The position numbers and the translations under genes were made by a program. 64,000 bases of DNA from positions 124,001-188,000 of the forward strand of contig JAGZSY010000005.1 in NCBI GenBank assembly GCA_018380885.1, in the 5' to 3' direction. The DNA is from Enterocloster asparagiformis (GTDB lineage: Bacteria; Bacillota; Clostridia; Lachnospirales; Lachnospiraceae). The notes beneath the pieces are model-generated. The model was given only the letters and a program-made list of their open reading frames with translations. It made no database searches and had not been told where the DNA came from. Of the stretch, positions 1 to 9,341 are shown piece after piece. How positions within the stretch are numbered: the stretch's first letter is position 1; every line of letters starts with the position of its first letter.

Positions 1-467
1 ATAATGGTGATGGCCAAAAGCGTGCTGGGGATCGCCATCAGGACGTCCATGCAGCGCATGAGAATATTGTCCACCCGGCCGCCGTAATAAGCGGCCATTG
101 CGCCGATCAGTCCGCCAAAGGTGAGGGACACCGCCACGGTTGCGATGCCCACAAACATGGAGATGCGGCCGCCGTAGATGACTCGGGTAAAATAATCCCG
201 CCCATACTGGTCGGTGCCGAAAATATGCGCCGCGCTGGGGGACTGGTAGGCATTGGCGATATCCATGGTCAGCGCGCCCTCTTTATAGTTCAGCCACAGG
301 CTGGCGCTGAGAACCGTAGCCGCCATCAGTACAAAGACGATCAACCCGGCAAGGGCCAGCTTGTTCTTTTTAAACCGGAGCCAGATTGTTTTCCACTGGC
401 TTTTTTTCCTGGCTACATTGTATTTGCTTTTTACATCGCTGTTCGCTGTTGTGGTGACTGTAATCAT
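1..467 (-). CDS. dppC: Peptide ABC transporter permease, DppC/OppC type (partial)
   Basis: Read on the minus strand from ATG at 467 to the window edge, this is the N-terminal part of an inner-membrane permease that would form the channel with the DppB-like partner upstream. A charged N-terminus is followed by a first membrane helix and then the family-typical stretch FGTDQYGRDYFTRVIYGGR. The start overlaps the stop of the preceding permease gene as ATGA, with an AGGAGG-like ribosome binding site, which is classic for translationally coupled dppB-dppC. The C-terminal two thirds, including the EAA loop, lie outside the window. Family assignment is firm; the substrate (oligopeptide, dipeptide or nickel) cannot be told from this fragment. 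Confidence 0.93.
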   Translation of the reverse strand, partial: MITVTTTANSDVKSKYNVARKKSQWKTIWLRFKKNKLALAGLIVFVLMAATVLSASLWLNYKEGALTMDIANAYQSPSAAHIFGTDQYGRDYFTRVIYGGRISMFVGIATVAVSLTFGGLIGAMAAYYGGRVDNILMRCMDVLMAIPSTLLAITI

Positions 468-1417
468 GCCTTCTTCACCCTCCTTTTCACAGAAGTAAAC
501 TGGGATGCCAGTCTCGGATCGATGTATGTGTAGACAATATCAACCAGAAGGTTAATGAGGCTGGCGAAAATCGCCGTGGTCATAACCGCCCCCATGACAA
601 CCGGTGTATCCTTCTGGCGGATGGCGTTGATCATCAGCTGTCCCAGGCCGGGGATGGTGAACACCTGCTCCAGAACAATGGAGCCTCCCAGAGCAAAGCC
701 AAAGTTGGTGCCGATTACAGTGACAACCGGAAGCAGGGCGTTTCGCAGCGCGTGGCCGTAGGTCACTTTATTGGGAGTAGCCCCCTTGGCCTTTGCGGTG
801 CGGATATAATCCTGGCGGATCACCTCCAGCATCGTGGTCCTCGTCATTCGCAGCAGCGCCGCCGTAGTCGACGAAGCGGAGGCAATAACCGGCAGGATAA
901 AATGTTTTGGCGTGGACAAGCCCATCATGGGAAGCCAGCCCAGCTTGATACAGAAGAGCATCATCAGCAGCATGGCCAGGAAAAACGCCGGCATGGAGGT
1001 GATGGTGAGGGAGACCGCCAGGGTTAGGTTGTCGGTGAGGGAGTATTGTTTGATCGCGGACAGAATGCCGATTGGCAGTCCCACGATCACCGCCACGCAG
1101 ATGCTGAAGGTGGCAAGGCTTAAGGTATAAGGCATTCTCGTTATAATTTCATCAAAAACAGGAAGATTGGAGGTATAGCTTTTTCCCAAATCCCCGTGGG
1201 CGGCGTCAAACACGTACCGTCCGAACCGCACAAGGAAGGGATCGTTAAGTCCCATTTCCTCCCTGAGGGCTTCCTGCGCCTCGACGGGAGCGCCTTCTCC
1301 CAGGATCATCATCACCGGATCGCCCGGGGTGAGCTCCATGATCGCAAAAATGATGAATACAACGCCTATGATAACAGGAATCATCATCAGAAGTCTTTTT
1401 CCAATGTATTTGAGCAT
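464..1417 (-). CDS. dppB: Peptide ABC transporter permease, DppB/OppB type
   Basis: Integral membrane permease of a peptide/nickel-type ABC importer. The protein begins MLKYIGKRLLMMIPVI, the usual DppB N-terminal helix. It continues with the family segment ELTPGDPV near residue 30, and near the C-terminal third has an EAA-like loop (RQDYIRTAKAKGAT) followed by the ALRNALLPVVTVIG helix. I chose ATG 1417 because GGAAAGG lies six bases upstream; the frame stays open to 1501 without a better start. It sits between the binding-protein gene and the second permease, in the order A-B-C on the minus strand. No dppD/dppF ATPase genes are in view and they are presumably beyond the window edge. Confidence 0.95.
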   Translation of the reverse strand: MLKYIGKRLLMMIPVIIGVVFIIFAIMELTPGDPVMMILGEGAPVEAQEALREEMGLNDPFLVRFGRYVFDAAHGDLGKSYTSNLPVFDEIITRMPYTLSLATFSICVAVIVGLPIGILSAIKQYSLTDNLTLAVSLTITSMPAFFLAMLLMMLFCIKLGWLPMMGLSTPKHFILPVIASASSTTAALLRMTRTTMLEVIRQDYIRTAKAKGATPNKVTYGHALRNALLPVVTVIGTNFGFALGGSIVLEQVFTIPGLGQLMINAIRQKDTPVVMGAVMTTAIFASLINLLVDIVYTYIDPRLASQFTSVKRRVKKA

Positions 1418-1474
1418 AAACATCCTTTCCACAGTCCCCTGCGGCCAACCGCGAATTTTCCGCTGTTTATAAAA

Positions 1475-1499
1475 GCCGGGCGCTCGGTGAACGCCCGGC
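1475..1499 (-). terminator. Intercistronic hairpin between dppA and dppB
   Basis: GCCGGGCG (1475-1482) pairs with CGCCCGGC (1492-1499). On the minus strand the hairpin is followed by TTTTAT. It lies in the 111-bp gap between the binding-protein stop and the permease start. This is where a partial terminator or 3'-end stabiliser would raise binding-protein mRNA over permease mRNA, as known for mal-type operons. That role is inference. Confidence 0.6.
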
Positions 1500-1528
1500 A
1501 AGCCGTCGACTGTTTAATTATAAAGTCA

Positions 1529-3148
1529 TTATTCCTCTACAAGGTAAGCGTTCGCCCACACATTGCGCTCCAGGGGATGGAAGGTCCATCCGTGGATATT
1601 CTTATTGATCACGATGGTCGTGCTCTGGGTGTAGAGCGGAATCACCGGAAGGTCGTCCTTGATCATCTGATAGCACTGGCGGAAAATATCCATGCGCTTT
1701 GCGTTGTCCGTCTCCGTTACGGACGCATCCACCAATTTATCAAATTCCGGATTCTGGTAGCCGGAGTAGTTGTTGCCACCGCCCAGCATTTCGGTGGTCA
1801 GCCTGCGGCGCAGCATATACTCCGCATCGTTGATCACGTGGTTTGTCATACGCAGGGAAGCCTGGAACTGGCGGTTTCCGGATACGGTTTCGATCCATAC
1901 GGAACGCTGAAGCTTCTCAAAGGTAACGTTGATGCCGACCTGGGCCAGCTGGGCCTGCATAACCTCGGCAGGTGCCATATAGGTGTCCGAGCTGTCCTGG
2001 GTGAACACAATATCAATGCCGTTGGGATAACCGGCCGCAGCCAGGCATTCTTTTGCCTTGTCCAGATCCTGCTCGTACCACTCAAAATCGCTCAGATAAC
2101 CGGTGGCGCCGGTAGCGCACCAGCAGTTGTTCACTTCGCCCAGTCCCTCGGCGCCGCCCTGAAGAATCTCCTGACGGTTGATGGCGTAGGCAACCGCTTT
2201 TCTCAGGTTAATGTCGGTGAAGGGGCCGTCGGTGGTATTGAACGTAATATCATACAGGCCGAACCCGCGGTTCTCAACCACTGTGGTGAGGTTGGGCATC
2301 TCCGCCAGGTGAGCGTAGTCCGCCTTGCTGAGCCCGTAGTAATAATCGATCTCGCCGGCTTCCAGAGCCATTGCGCCTGCGGATGCGTCGGTGATGATAG
2401 TCCAGTTGATATTTTTCATTTTCGGCGTCCCGCGGTAGTAATCGTCGTGGCGCTCAAACTCCAGACGGTTTCCGCTCTGCCAGCTCTTCAGCTTGTATGC
2501 GCCCACGCCTACGGGCTCGCGTCCGAAATCACGTCCGGCAGCCTCGCATTCCTCCACCGCCTTCTGGCTGACGATGCTGTACGCAGGGTTGGTCATGATC
2601 TCCAGAAACGGGGCGTAAGCATACTTCAAAACCGCCTTCACATGGGTATCGTCAACCTTCTCAAAGTGATCAATGCAGGCGTTGGTCTGAGCCGTAAACG
2701 ATGAGGCAATGGCGCGGTTTAAGGAGAATACCACGTCGTCGGTGGTCATGGTATCGCCGTTGTGGAATTTCACGCCTTCTCTGATGGTAAAGTTGTACTC
2801 CATGCCGTCGTCGCTCTCTGTCCACTCGGTGGCGATAGCCGGCTCGTATTCCTGGGTTTCCCAGTTAAAATAAAGCAGGGAATCAGAAACATTGTACATG
2901 AACATCCAGGTTACCAAATCCTTAGTCTGGGCAGGGTCCAGAGATGTTGGCTCAGATTTGCAGGCCATGTTAAGGGTATCGCGGCTGCTGAGTTTTTCCT
3001 CGCCGGGTGCAGCCGAGCCGCCGCCTGCCTCCGTGCTGTTTCCTCCCCCTGATGAAGCAGGTGCGCCGGAACTTCCACATGCAGTCATAGAAATTGCCAT
3101 AGCAACCGTCAGGAACATCGCCAGGAGTTTTTTTACGCTCTTTTTCAT
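1529..3148 (-). CDS. dppA: Peptide ABC transporter substrate-binding lipoprotein, DppA/OppA type
   Basis: Extracellular solute-binding protein (SBP family 5) that captures peptides for the permease genes downstream. The start MKKSVKKLLAMF gives a lipoprotein signal with lipobox ISMTAC, then a Ser/Gly-rich linker of about 35 residues. The mature domain has typical family-5 stretches: TSLDPAQT, the region around VKFHNGDTMTTDDVVFSLNR, and LRKAVAYAINRQEIL. I took ATG 3148, preceded by AGAGGAAGAG, because it gives a clean signal peptide; the open frame upstream to 3265 would add an unlikely leader. About 539 residues is normal for the family. The divergent LysR gene is the probable regulator. Confidence 0.95.
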   Translation of the reverse strand: MKKSVKKLLAMFLTVAMAISMTACGSSGAPASSGGGNSTEAGGGSAAPGEEKLSSRDTLNMACKSEPTSLDPAQTKDLVTWMFMYNVSDSLLYFNWETQEYEPAIATEWTESDDGMEYNFTIREGVKFHNGDTMTTDDVVFSLNRAIASSFTAQTNACIDHFEKVDDTHVKAVLKYAYAPFLEIMTNPAYSIVSQKAVEECEAAGRDFGREPVGVGAYKLKSWQSGNRLEFERHDDYYRGTPKMKNINWTIITDASAGAMALEAGEIDYYYGLSKADYAHLAEMPNLTTVVENRGFGLYDITFNTTDGPFTDINLRKAVAYAINRQEILQGGAEGLGEVNNCWCATGATGYLSDFEWYEQDLDKAKECLAAAGYPNGIDIVFTQDSSDTYMAPAEVMQAQLAQVGINVTFEKLQRSVWIETVSGNRQFQASLRMTNHVINDAEYMLRRRLTTEMLGGGNNYSGYQNPEFDKLVDASVTETDNAKRMDIFRQCYQMIKDDLPVIPLYTQSTTIVINKNIHGWTFHPLERNVWANAYLVEE

Positions 3149-3256
3149 TGCTCTCTTCCTCTCTTTTCTAAAATGTAAACTGTTATTAAACAGTTTTTTT
3201 CTGTTAATGGCCTTATGTTGATCCATGTCGGTGTACATTTCCAACGCAACTGCAAA

Positions 3257-3379
3257 ATATGACAAATTTATGTAAAATTAATGAAATTTTTTTGCAAAAT
3301 TCTTATTTTTTAGTATAATAGAAGAAATCTTGTTTGTCTAATGACAGATAAACCATCGGCCTATAACATTTTGTCATAT
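3257..3379. promoter_or_regulatory. Divergent promoter region dppA / lysR with inverted repeat
   Basis: The dppA-lysR intergenic region holds a perfect 10-bp inverted repeat, ATATGACAAA (3257-3266) and TTTGTCATAT (3370-3379), flanking an AT-rich core. A -10-like TATAAT lies at 3314-3319 on the plus strand. The outer repeats are spaced about 103 bp. They could be paired recognition sites for the divergently encoded LysR protein; this is inferred from position only. Confidence 0.45.
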
Positions 3380-3393
3380 AGAAAGGAGCCTTT

Positions 3394-4392
3394 ATGCAGT
3401 CTACCGCATACGAATATGTATTCGCCATTGCCAAACATCATAGCATATCAAAGGCCGCCCAGGAGCTGTGTATCACCCAGCCTGCCCTGACCAAATATTT
3501 AAAACGGCTTGAAGAGGACCTTGGCACGCAGCTTTTTGACCGGACGGTATCTCCTCTGGCCCTCACCCTGGCCGGCAAAAAATTCGTCGAAAAAGCTGCG
3601 CTGATCCTGGAGATCGAGCGCAGCCTGCAATATGATTTGAATTTGATTTCCACCGATGTTCGCGGCAAGGTAACCGTGGGCATCAACACGGAATTTTGCA
3701 ATATCACCATACCCTATGTCCTTCCGGAGTTTCGCTTCCGGTATCCGGAGATCGAGGTAAATCTCTACGAGGGAAACAACCAGCAGCTCTTTACCGAGCT
3801 GGAGGCCGGACGGATCGATATCGTATATTCCGCCTACAGCATGTCCACCAAAGCATTTACGTATGACCGCCTGTGCAGCGAGCCGATCCTCCTGGCCATA
3901 CCCGCAGATCACCCTCTGGCAAGGGATCTGGATTTGTCCAACAATTCACCGCTGACCCCCTATTACATGAATCCGGAACGGATCAAAAACTGTGATTTTA
4001 TCGCATTGATCCCTGAGCAGGGCATGGGCGCCATTGCCCGGGACTTCTTCCACAAATACAACTTAAACCCGCATATTGTCATGGAAATTCAGAAGCACGA
4101 GACAGCCATGCGCCTGGCCTCCGCGGGAATGGGCATGGTGTTCACCCCGGTGCGCACGCCGCTTCGCATCCCTCTGGTGAAACCCATGGCCTACTTTTCC
4201 ATTGAAAATCCCCTGTTCACCCGCAGCAGAGGCGTCTACTACTCCAAATACGTGCCCCTGTCCGACGCGGCAAAATGCTTTGTCCAGGTGTTCAATGAAG
4301 TCTATAACCACGAAAGCACCCTGCGGCTTCCGGACTGCCACCTGATTGTACCTCCGGCTCAAACGCTCATAAGCAACACCGGCATCGTCTGA
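3394..4392 (+). CDS. LysR-family transcriptional regulator (peptide transport)
   Basis: DNA-binding regulator of 332 residues. The N-terminal winged helix-turn-helix covers roughly residues 1-60, with the canonical ISKAAQELCITQPALTKYLKRLEE. A substrate-binding-protein-like effector domain follows from about residue 90 (GKVTVGINTEF...). The start ATG has GAAAGGAGCC just upstream. It is transcribed divergently from the dppA-B-C genes, the usual arrangement for a LysR protein that controls its neighbour. The last 30 residues are somewhat longer than average and carry no recognisable motif. The effector is unknown. Confidence 0.92.
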   Translation: MQSTAYEYVFAIAKHHSISKAAQELCITQPALTKYLKRLEEDLGTQLFDRTVSPLALTLAGKKFVEKAALILEIERSLQYDLNLISTDVRGKVTVGINTEFCNITIPYVLPEFRFRYPEIEVNLYEGNNQQLFTELEAGRIDIVYSAYSMSTKAFTYDRLCSEPILLAIPADHPLARDLDLSNNSPLTPYYMNPERIKNCDFIALIPEQGMGAIARDFFHKYNLNPHIVMEIQKHETAMRLASAGMGMVFTPVRTPLRIPLVKPMAYFSIENPLFTRSRGVYYSKYVPLSDAAKCFVQVFNEVYNHESTLRLPDCHLIVPPAQTLISNTGIV

Positions 4393-4415
4393 CCGGCGCA
4401 GGGGCATCAAAATAA

Positions 4416-4434
4416 GGGCGGCCTGCCGCCGCCC
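4416..4434. terminator. Short GC hairpin between convergent genes
   Basis: GGGCGGC (4416-4422) pairs with GCCGCCC (4428-4434) around a 5-nt loop, between the convergent lysR and GGDEF/EAL genes. There is no strong T-tract on either side, so its action as an intrinsic terminator is uncertain. Confidence 0.4.
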
Positions 4435-4442
4435 TCATCGCC

Positions 4443-7400
4443 TCACTTTATAAACAACCGTTCAAACTCATCCTCCGCCATGGGCTTCCCGTACCGGTAT
4501 CCCTGGCCGATCTCGCAGTTGCTCTCGCGCAGCATGCGCTCCTGATCCTCCTCCTCCACGCCCTCGGCCACCGTGCGTATGCGCAGGTCGTTGCACATGG
4601 AGATCACGTGGCGCACCACCTGGCGGCTGACGCGGTTGTCGCAGCTCTTGCTCACCAGGCTCTTGTCCAGCTTCAGCACATCGAACCGGATATCCGAGAG
4701 CACCGCCAGATTGCTGTACTTTGTGCCGAAATCATCCAGGGAAATCCGATAGCCCAGATCCCCAAACCTGCGCAGCACCTTGTAGACCGTATCCTTGCCC
4801 AGCTCCCCGATGCTCTCGGTGACCTCGATTTCCAGCCGGCTTCTATCCACCTGGTATTTTTTTACAATGGACTCCACGCTGCGCACGATATCGTTGGAAA
4901 GCAGCGTGAGGCGCGAGAAGTTGAAGGAAATCGTCATCGCGTGGCCGTTTTTGTTCCAGCGCTCCATCATCCTGCACACTTCCTCCAGCACGAACAGATC
5001 TATGTAGCTGATCAGATTGTCCCGTTCCAGAATTTCCACAAACGCAGCCGGGGGAATAATCCCCTTTTCCTCGTCGTAGTAGCGGATCAGCGCCTCGGCG
5101 CCTGCCAGGCTGCCGCTGTTTAAGAACACCTTCGGCTGTAAATATACCCGGAAATGCCTCCGCTCAATGGCCTGCAGCAGCTGTCGCATCGACTCCATCC
5201 GCCCCTGCTTCCTGGCCCTGGGCTGATTTTCGTAGTAATGCTGTTTTTCCAGGCGCATGAGCTCCACCGCTTGCTTCTGCACATCGTCCAGGTTTCGCTC
5301 CTGATCGTCCCAAACGCTTCCCAGAGAAACAGACAGACCGGCGGCGGCCGACAAGCCCTCCCGCACCTGCCTGGTTCTCTCCTCAAACGCCTCTTCCGAG
5401 AGGCCCTCCAGTATAATATCAAACTCATTGCTGTTTAAGCGGAACACCTGCTGCTGGGGAAAATGCTGTTTGAGCAGGGAAGCCAGACGGCAGATCAGCT
5501 CGTCTCCGGCCTTTGTGCCCTGGGCTTCGTTCACCGCCCGCAGATCGTTGATATCTGCGCAGATCACCCCGATGGAGGGGTTGTTATCGCGGTCGTAATC
5601 TCTTCGGTAACAGTCGTAGCTGCTGCGGTTGAGCAGTCCGGTCAGAGAATCGTGGTAAATACTGTGCTCAAGCTGTTTGGCATCCCGCCGCCGCTCAATC
5701 TCCCGGCCCACAAAGTAGCACAGCGTCTCCGCCATCTGCAAAAGCTGCTGTTTGTCCCGGTCCAGCATCACCAAATATCCCAGTTCCCTGTTGGCGATCT
5801 CCATGGGCACAACCGCCATGCTGCCGATGCGCTGGCTCTCCATATCCTGATACAGCTCAAAGGACTCCGAAAGAATCTCCTGTGAACCGTTCACCTCCCT
5901 GCAAGCGGCGGGCAGCGTGCGGCTCAGCCACTCTTCCAGATGCTGCTCCATCGGACGTCCCAGTTCCCCGCAGTCGCGGCTGTCCCGTCCGCTCACGCAG
6001 GCATATCCGAAACCATTCTCCCGCGGCAGCACAAACCGCAGGTGGGACGGGCGGTAATGTGAGGACAGCACATCCGAGGCAGCGCGCAGCGCGGCCTCCC
6101 CGTCCTGAGCCTCCGCCATAGAATACAGGCAGCTGATAATGCGGCTGTTGGCCTCCCCGTCCAGCCGGGAGTGCTCCCCCTCGATCTGCTCCTTTATCCC
6201 GGAGATATCGATGGCGAAGGTCAGGAGCAGGGTACGCCCCTCCCACTCCACCAGCTGGCTCTTCATCAGAAAACGCTGGTTCAGGTGAGGGTTGTAATTC
6301 TCCCATATACCCAAGCGCTCCTGCCTTCTCTTCAGATTGGGGCAGAACACGCAGGGCAGGGTGCGGTCGTAAAGCAGGTCATAGCACTTCCGTCCGGCGC
6401 ACTCCCGGCCGGTCTTTCCCAGCCTCCGGTAAAAAGCCAGATTGCCGCAGATCAGCTCGTAGGTGACCGGGTCCACCAGATACGCCATATCGGATACCTG
6501 CGACAGGAAACGGTCAAAAGCGCTCTCAACGTCGGTGTTCTCCCATGTCGCGCTTCTCTGCCCCCTGGCCGCCTCCTCCATGCGTTTCTCCTTGTCGATG
6601 CTCACAAGGCAGTTTAAGGCCATCACGTCCCCGCTCAGGGGGTCGCGGTACAGGTGGATGGTGTGGCGTACCCAGCACACCTGATTCTGGTCCGTCAGAC
6701 TCCGGTACTCGCATTCCAGCTTTTCACTACCCCGCCGGAAAGCGTCCAACAGGCTGTTCCTCTCCATGTACTCCAGATACCTGGGGCGGTCCTCCTCGTA
6801 AATCTTGCGCAGGGCCCCCTCCCGGATGATCTGTTCATAGCTCCTGGTATCGGTGATTTTTTCATAGGACAGCCAGATTCCACCCGCCCGCTCCACACGG
6901 CCCTCGGTGATGTCAACCTCCGCGTAAGCGGACGCGGCGCCCAGTAGGACCTTATTCAGGCGGCTTGCGCGTATGTAGGCCGTTTCCATGGCCTTCTGTT
7001 TGGAGATGTCGTCCAGCCGGCCCAGTATGATCTCCGGGCTTCCCTCCTCGCTGCCGGTCACCTCCAGCTCCATGCGGAACCAGCTGTATTCCCGCTCCTG
7101 GTTCTTCAGAAGCAGCTCGCAAAAGCTCTGCTCCTCGCCCTTTTTCACCGCCTCAAAGGTCTGGAGAAACGCCTCCTGGAAACCAGGATGCACGATGCCG
7201 TCCTCCACCCAGCTCTGGGGGAAATTGCGAATCTGGCGCTCGCCGCCGTAGGTCAGCATTCGGTCCGTGTATACCAGCGCCGTACGGCTGGTCACATTGT
7301 ACTCGAATATCTCCTGCCAGCCCATATTTAAGGACCACCGTTTCATCTGGTCCAGATTAGCCATGTTCTGATGATAGCCGGAAACGAGGAACGTATCATT

Positions 7401-7760
7401 TTCCATCTTCCGCACTTTTCCCGCGCACCGGACCGGAATATCACCCCACTCCGGATGATTCCAGGTGTACTGCACCTCGCACAGCTTGTCTGTGGTAAAC
7501 ATCCTTCCCAGGGCCTCGTTTACATAGGAATAATTTCCTCTGTTGATCCGTTTATACCAGAACTCAAAGCAGTCCTCCGGCGACAGATCCTCCGGCAGCC
7601 CCAGAAGCTTCGCCATTGTCCGGTCTACATACATCCTGGTCTCCCGCATCTCGCGGTCTGTGACCATACTCCACAGGCCCGTGGACGAGGTATCTAACAC
7701 ATACTCCGACCATTCCTGGTTGCCAAATTTATAACAGCCTGTTTTCTCCTCGCGATCCAT
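4443..7760 (-). CDS. PAS-GAF-GGDEF-EAL protein, probable cyclic-di-GMP phosphodiesterase
   Basis: Cytosolic-type signalling protein of 1105 residues without an obvious membrane segment. The first ~530 residues look like several PAS-type sensor modules. One carries the cysteine pattern CYDLLYDRTLPCVFCP seen in many clostridial PAS proteins. A GAF-like region follows, then GGDEF (about 690-850) and EAL (about 858-1105). The GGDEF signature reads NSNEF within RLNSNEFDII, so diguanylate cyclase activity is probably lost. The EAL domain keeps the metal and catalytic positions: EALIR, FNFS, EVTES, LDDFGTKYSN, KLDKS, VAEGVE and GQGY. I infer an active c-di-GMP phosphodiesterase tuned by sensor domains. 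Start ATG 7760 follows GGGAGA. It is monocistronic between a convergent and a codirectional gene. Confidence 0.93.
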   Translation of the reverse strand: MDREEKTGCYKFGNQEWSEYVLDTSSTGLWSMVTDREMRETRMYVDRTMAKLLGLPEDLSPEDCFEFWYKRINRGNYSYVNEALGRMFTTDKLCEVQYTWNHPEWGDIPVRCAGKVRKMENDTFLVSGYHQNMANLDQMKRWSLNMGWQEIFEYNVTSRTALVYTDRMLTYGGERQIRNFPQSWVEDGIVHPGFQEAFLQTFEAVKKGEEQSFCELLLKNQEREYSWFRMELEVTGSEEGSPEIILGRLDDISKQKAMETAYIRASRLNKVLLGAASAYAEVDITEGRVERAGGIWLSYEKITDTRSYEQIIREGALRKIYEEDRPRYLEYMERNSLLDAFRRGSEKLECEYRSLTDQNQVCWVRHTIHLYRDPLSGDVMALNCLVSIDKEKRMEEAARGQRSATWENTDVESAFDRFLSQVSDMAYLVDPVTYELICGNLAFYRRLGKTGRECAGRKCYDLLYDRTLPCVFCPNLKRRQERLGIWENYNPHLNQRFLMKSQLVEWEGRTLLLTFAIDISGIKEQIEGEHSRLDGEANSRIISCLYSMAEAQDGEAALRAASDVLSSHYRPSHLRFVLPRENGFGYACVSGRDSRDCGELGRPMEQHLEEWLSRTLPAACREVNGSQEILSESFELYQDMESQRIGSMAVVPMEIANRELGYLVMLDRDKQQLLQMAETLCYFVGREIERRRDAKQLEHSIYHDSLTGLLNRSSYDCYRRDYDRDNNPSIGVICADINDLRAVNEAQGTKAGDELICRLASLLKQHFPQQQVFRLNSNEFDIILEGLSEEAFEERTRQVREGLSAAAGLSVSLGSVWDDQERNLDDVQKQAVELMRLEKQHYYENQPRARKQGRMESMRQLLQAIERRHFRVYLQPKVFLNSGSLAGAEALIRYYDEEKGIIPPAAFVEILERDNLISYIDLFVLEEVCRMMERWNKNGHAMTISFNFSRLTLLSNDIVRSVESIVKKYQVDRSRLEIEVTESIGELGKDTVYKVLRRFGDLGYRISLDDFGTKYSNLAVLSDIRFDVLKLDKSLVSKSCDNRVSRQVVRHVISMCNDLRIRTVAEGVEEEDQERMLRESNCEIGQGYRYGKPMAEDEFERLFIK

Positions 7761-7850
7761 TCTCCCAGTCCCTCACATATTAATCACAACAAATATACAT
7801 GTTCAGTATAGCACAGGAGCACTTTGACCAGCAATGTATATTTGCGATGA

Positions 7851-9179
7851 TTATATCCGGGTCTCCAGAACCGTCACCGCCTTGAAGGCTTCCTCCAGGT
7901 CCTGGAGAATATCCGCAATGTGTTCCGTTCCTATGGACAGACGGATGGTATTTGGCCGGATTCCCTGGGCGGCCAGCTCCCCGGCGCTTAACTGGGAGTG
8001 GGTGGTGGAAGCCGGATGGATCACCAAAGACTTTACATCCGCCACATTGGCCAGCAGGGAAAACAGCTCCAAATTGTCGATAAATTCCATGGCTTCCCGC
8101 CGTCCGCCCCTGATCTCAAAGGTAAAGATGGACCCTCCGCCTGCGGGGAAATACTCCCGGTAGAGCTTCTGCTGAACCGGATCGCTGCTGACCGAGGGAT
8201 GATGCACCGCCTCCACCAGGGGATGCCTCTGCAAATACTGCACCACCTGAAGGGCGTTCTCCACGTGGCGCTCCACGCGCAGGGACAGCGTTTCCAGCCC
8301 CTGGAGAAGCAAAAACGCGTTAAAGGGGGACAGAGTCGCGCCCATATCCCGCAGCAGAATCGCCCTGATCCTGGTGACAAAAGCGGCCGGCCCCACATCC
8401 TGGGCGAAGCGGATCCCGTGGTAGCTGGCGTTGGGCTCGGTGAGCCCAGGGAATTTGCCGGAGGCCGCCCAGTCAAAGCGCCCGCCGTCCACGATCACGC
8501 CGCCCAGGGTTGTGCCGTGGCCCCCGATGAATTTTGTGGCCGAGTGCACCACAATGTCCGCGCCGTGCTCAATAGGCCGGATCAGATAGGGCGTGCCGAA
8601 GGTATTGTCAACCACAAGGGGAATCTGGTGGCGGTGGGCAATATCCGCGATAGCGCGGATATCGGTGACATCCGAGTTGGGGTTGCCCAGAGTCTCAATA
8701 AATATCCCTTTGGTGTTTTCCCGAATGGCGTGTTCCACGGACGCTAAATCCGCCGGATCCACAAAGGTGGCGGTGACTCCGTAGTCCGCCAGGGTGTGGG
8801 CCAGCACATTGTAGGTTCCGCCGTATATGTTTTGCGCCGCCACCAGGTGATCCCCGGCCCTGGTCAGGTTCTCAAAGGTATAAGCCAGGGCAGCCGCTCC
8901 GGAAGCAGTGGCCAGGGCAGCCACGCCCCCCTCCAGAGCGGCCATGCGCTGCTCAAACACGTCCTCCGTGGGATTGGTGAGCCTGCCGTAAATATTGCCC
9001 GCGTCCGTCAGGTTGAACCTGGCCTCCGCGTGGGCGCAGTTGTCAAACACAAAGGAAGAGGTCTGGTAAATCGGCACCGCCCTCGCGCCGGTAGCCGGAT
9101 CCGGCTGCTCCTGGCCTGCGTGCAGCTGGATTGTTTCAAAGCGGAAATTTCTTTGGCCTCTGTTAAGTTTTTCTCCCAT
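7851..9179 (-). CDS. metY: O-acetylhomoserine sulfhydrylase-like PLP enzyme (Cys/Met metabolism)
   Basis: Pyridoxal-phosphate enzyme of the Cys/Met metabolism family, most like O-acetyl-L-homoserine aminocarboxypropyltransferase, which makes homocysteine from O-acetylhomoserine and sulfide in the cytosol. Family features include IQLHAGQEQPDPATGARAVP near the N-terminus, YGRLTNPT, the SGAAAL turn, DNTFGTPYLIRP and the PLP-binding lysine in HSATKFIGGHG. The long MetY form (about 442 residues) fits better than the ~380-residue MetB/MetC forms. ATG 9179 has GGAGGGACCGAT upstream, so I prefer it over the longer open frame to 9242. No SAM riboswitch was found upstream, unlike metK in this window. 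Methionine gamma-lyase activity cannot be excluded. Confidence 0.93.
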   Translation of the reverse strand: MGEKLNRGQRNFRFETIQLHAGQEQPDPATGARAVPIYQTSSFVFDNCAHAEARFNLTDAGNIYGRLTNPTEDVFEQRMAALEGGVAALATASGAAALAYTFENLTRAGDHLVAAQNIYGGTYNVLAHTLADYGVTATFVDPADLASVEHAIRENTKGIFIETLGNPNSDVTDIRAIADIAHRHQIPLVVDNTFGTPYLIRPIEHGADIVVHSATKFIGGHGTTLGGVIVDGGRFDWAASGKFPGLTEPNASYHGIRFAQDVGPAAFVTRIRAILLRDMGATLSPFNAFLLLQGLETLSLRVERHVENALQVVQYLQRHPLVEAVHHPSVSSDPVQQKLYREYFPAGGGSIFTFEIRGGRREAMEFIDNLELFSLLANVADVKSLVIHPASTTHSQLSAGELAAQGIRPNTIRLSIGTEHIADILQDLEEAFKAVTVLETRI

Positions 9180-9311
9180 ATCGGTCCCTCCGTCATGCCT
9201 TATCATTCCTAGTATTTCTATAGGTTTAATTGATGATAGCACGCGGATACGGACCTGTCAAGAATAAAATTGCCATAATTATCCACCCACCGCCTGCGGG
9301 CCGGAAAAGCA

Positions 9312-9336
9312 AAAAAGCGGGGAGTTTCCCCGCTCC
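9312..9336 (-). terminator. Terminator of the AraC-family gene
   Basis: Just after the AraC-family stop, AGCGGGGA and TCCCCGCT form a GC stem with a tiny loop. On the minus strand it is followed by TTTTTTGCTTTTCC, a good intrinsic terminator shape. Confidence 0.65.
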
Positions 9337-9341
9337 GCGCT

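Noticed and set aside
1196..2704. 502-residue plus-strand open frame opposite dppA and dppB
   Set aside because: Composition is that of an antisense shadow (His/Val/Leu-rich without motifs). The minus-strand genes are clear peptide-transport proteins.
9180..9330. SAM riboswitch upstream of the MetY-like gene
   Set aside because: None of the S-box blocks seen before metK (CTGTGAA, CGGCAACC, GGTGCCAA) occur here.
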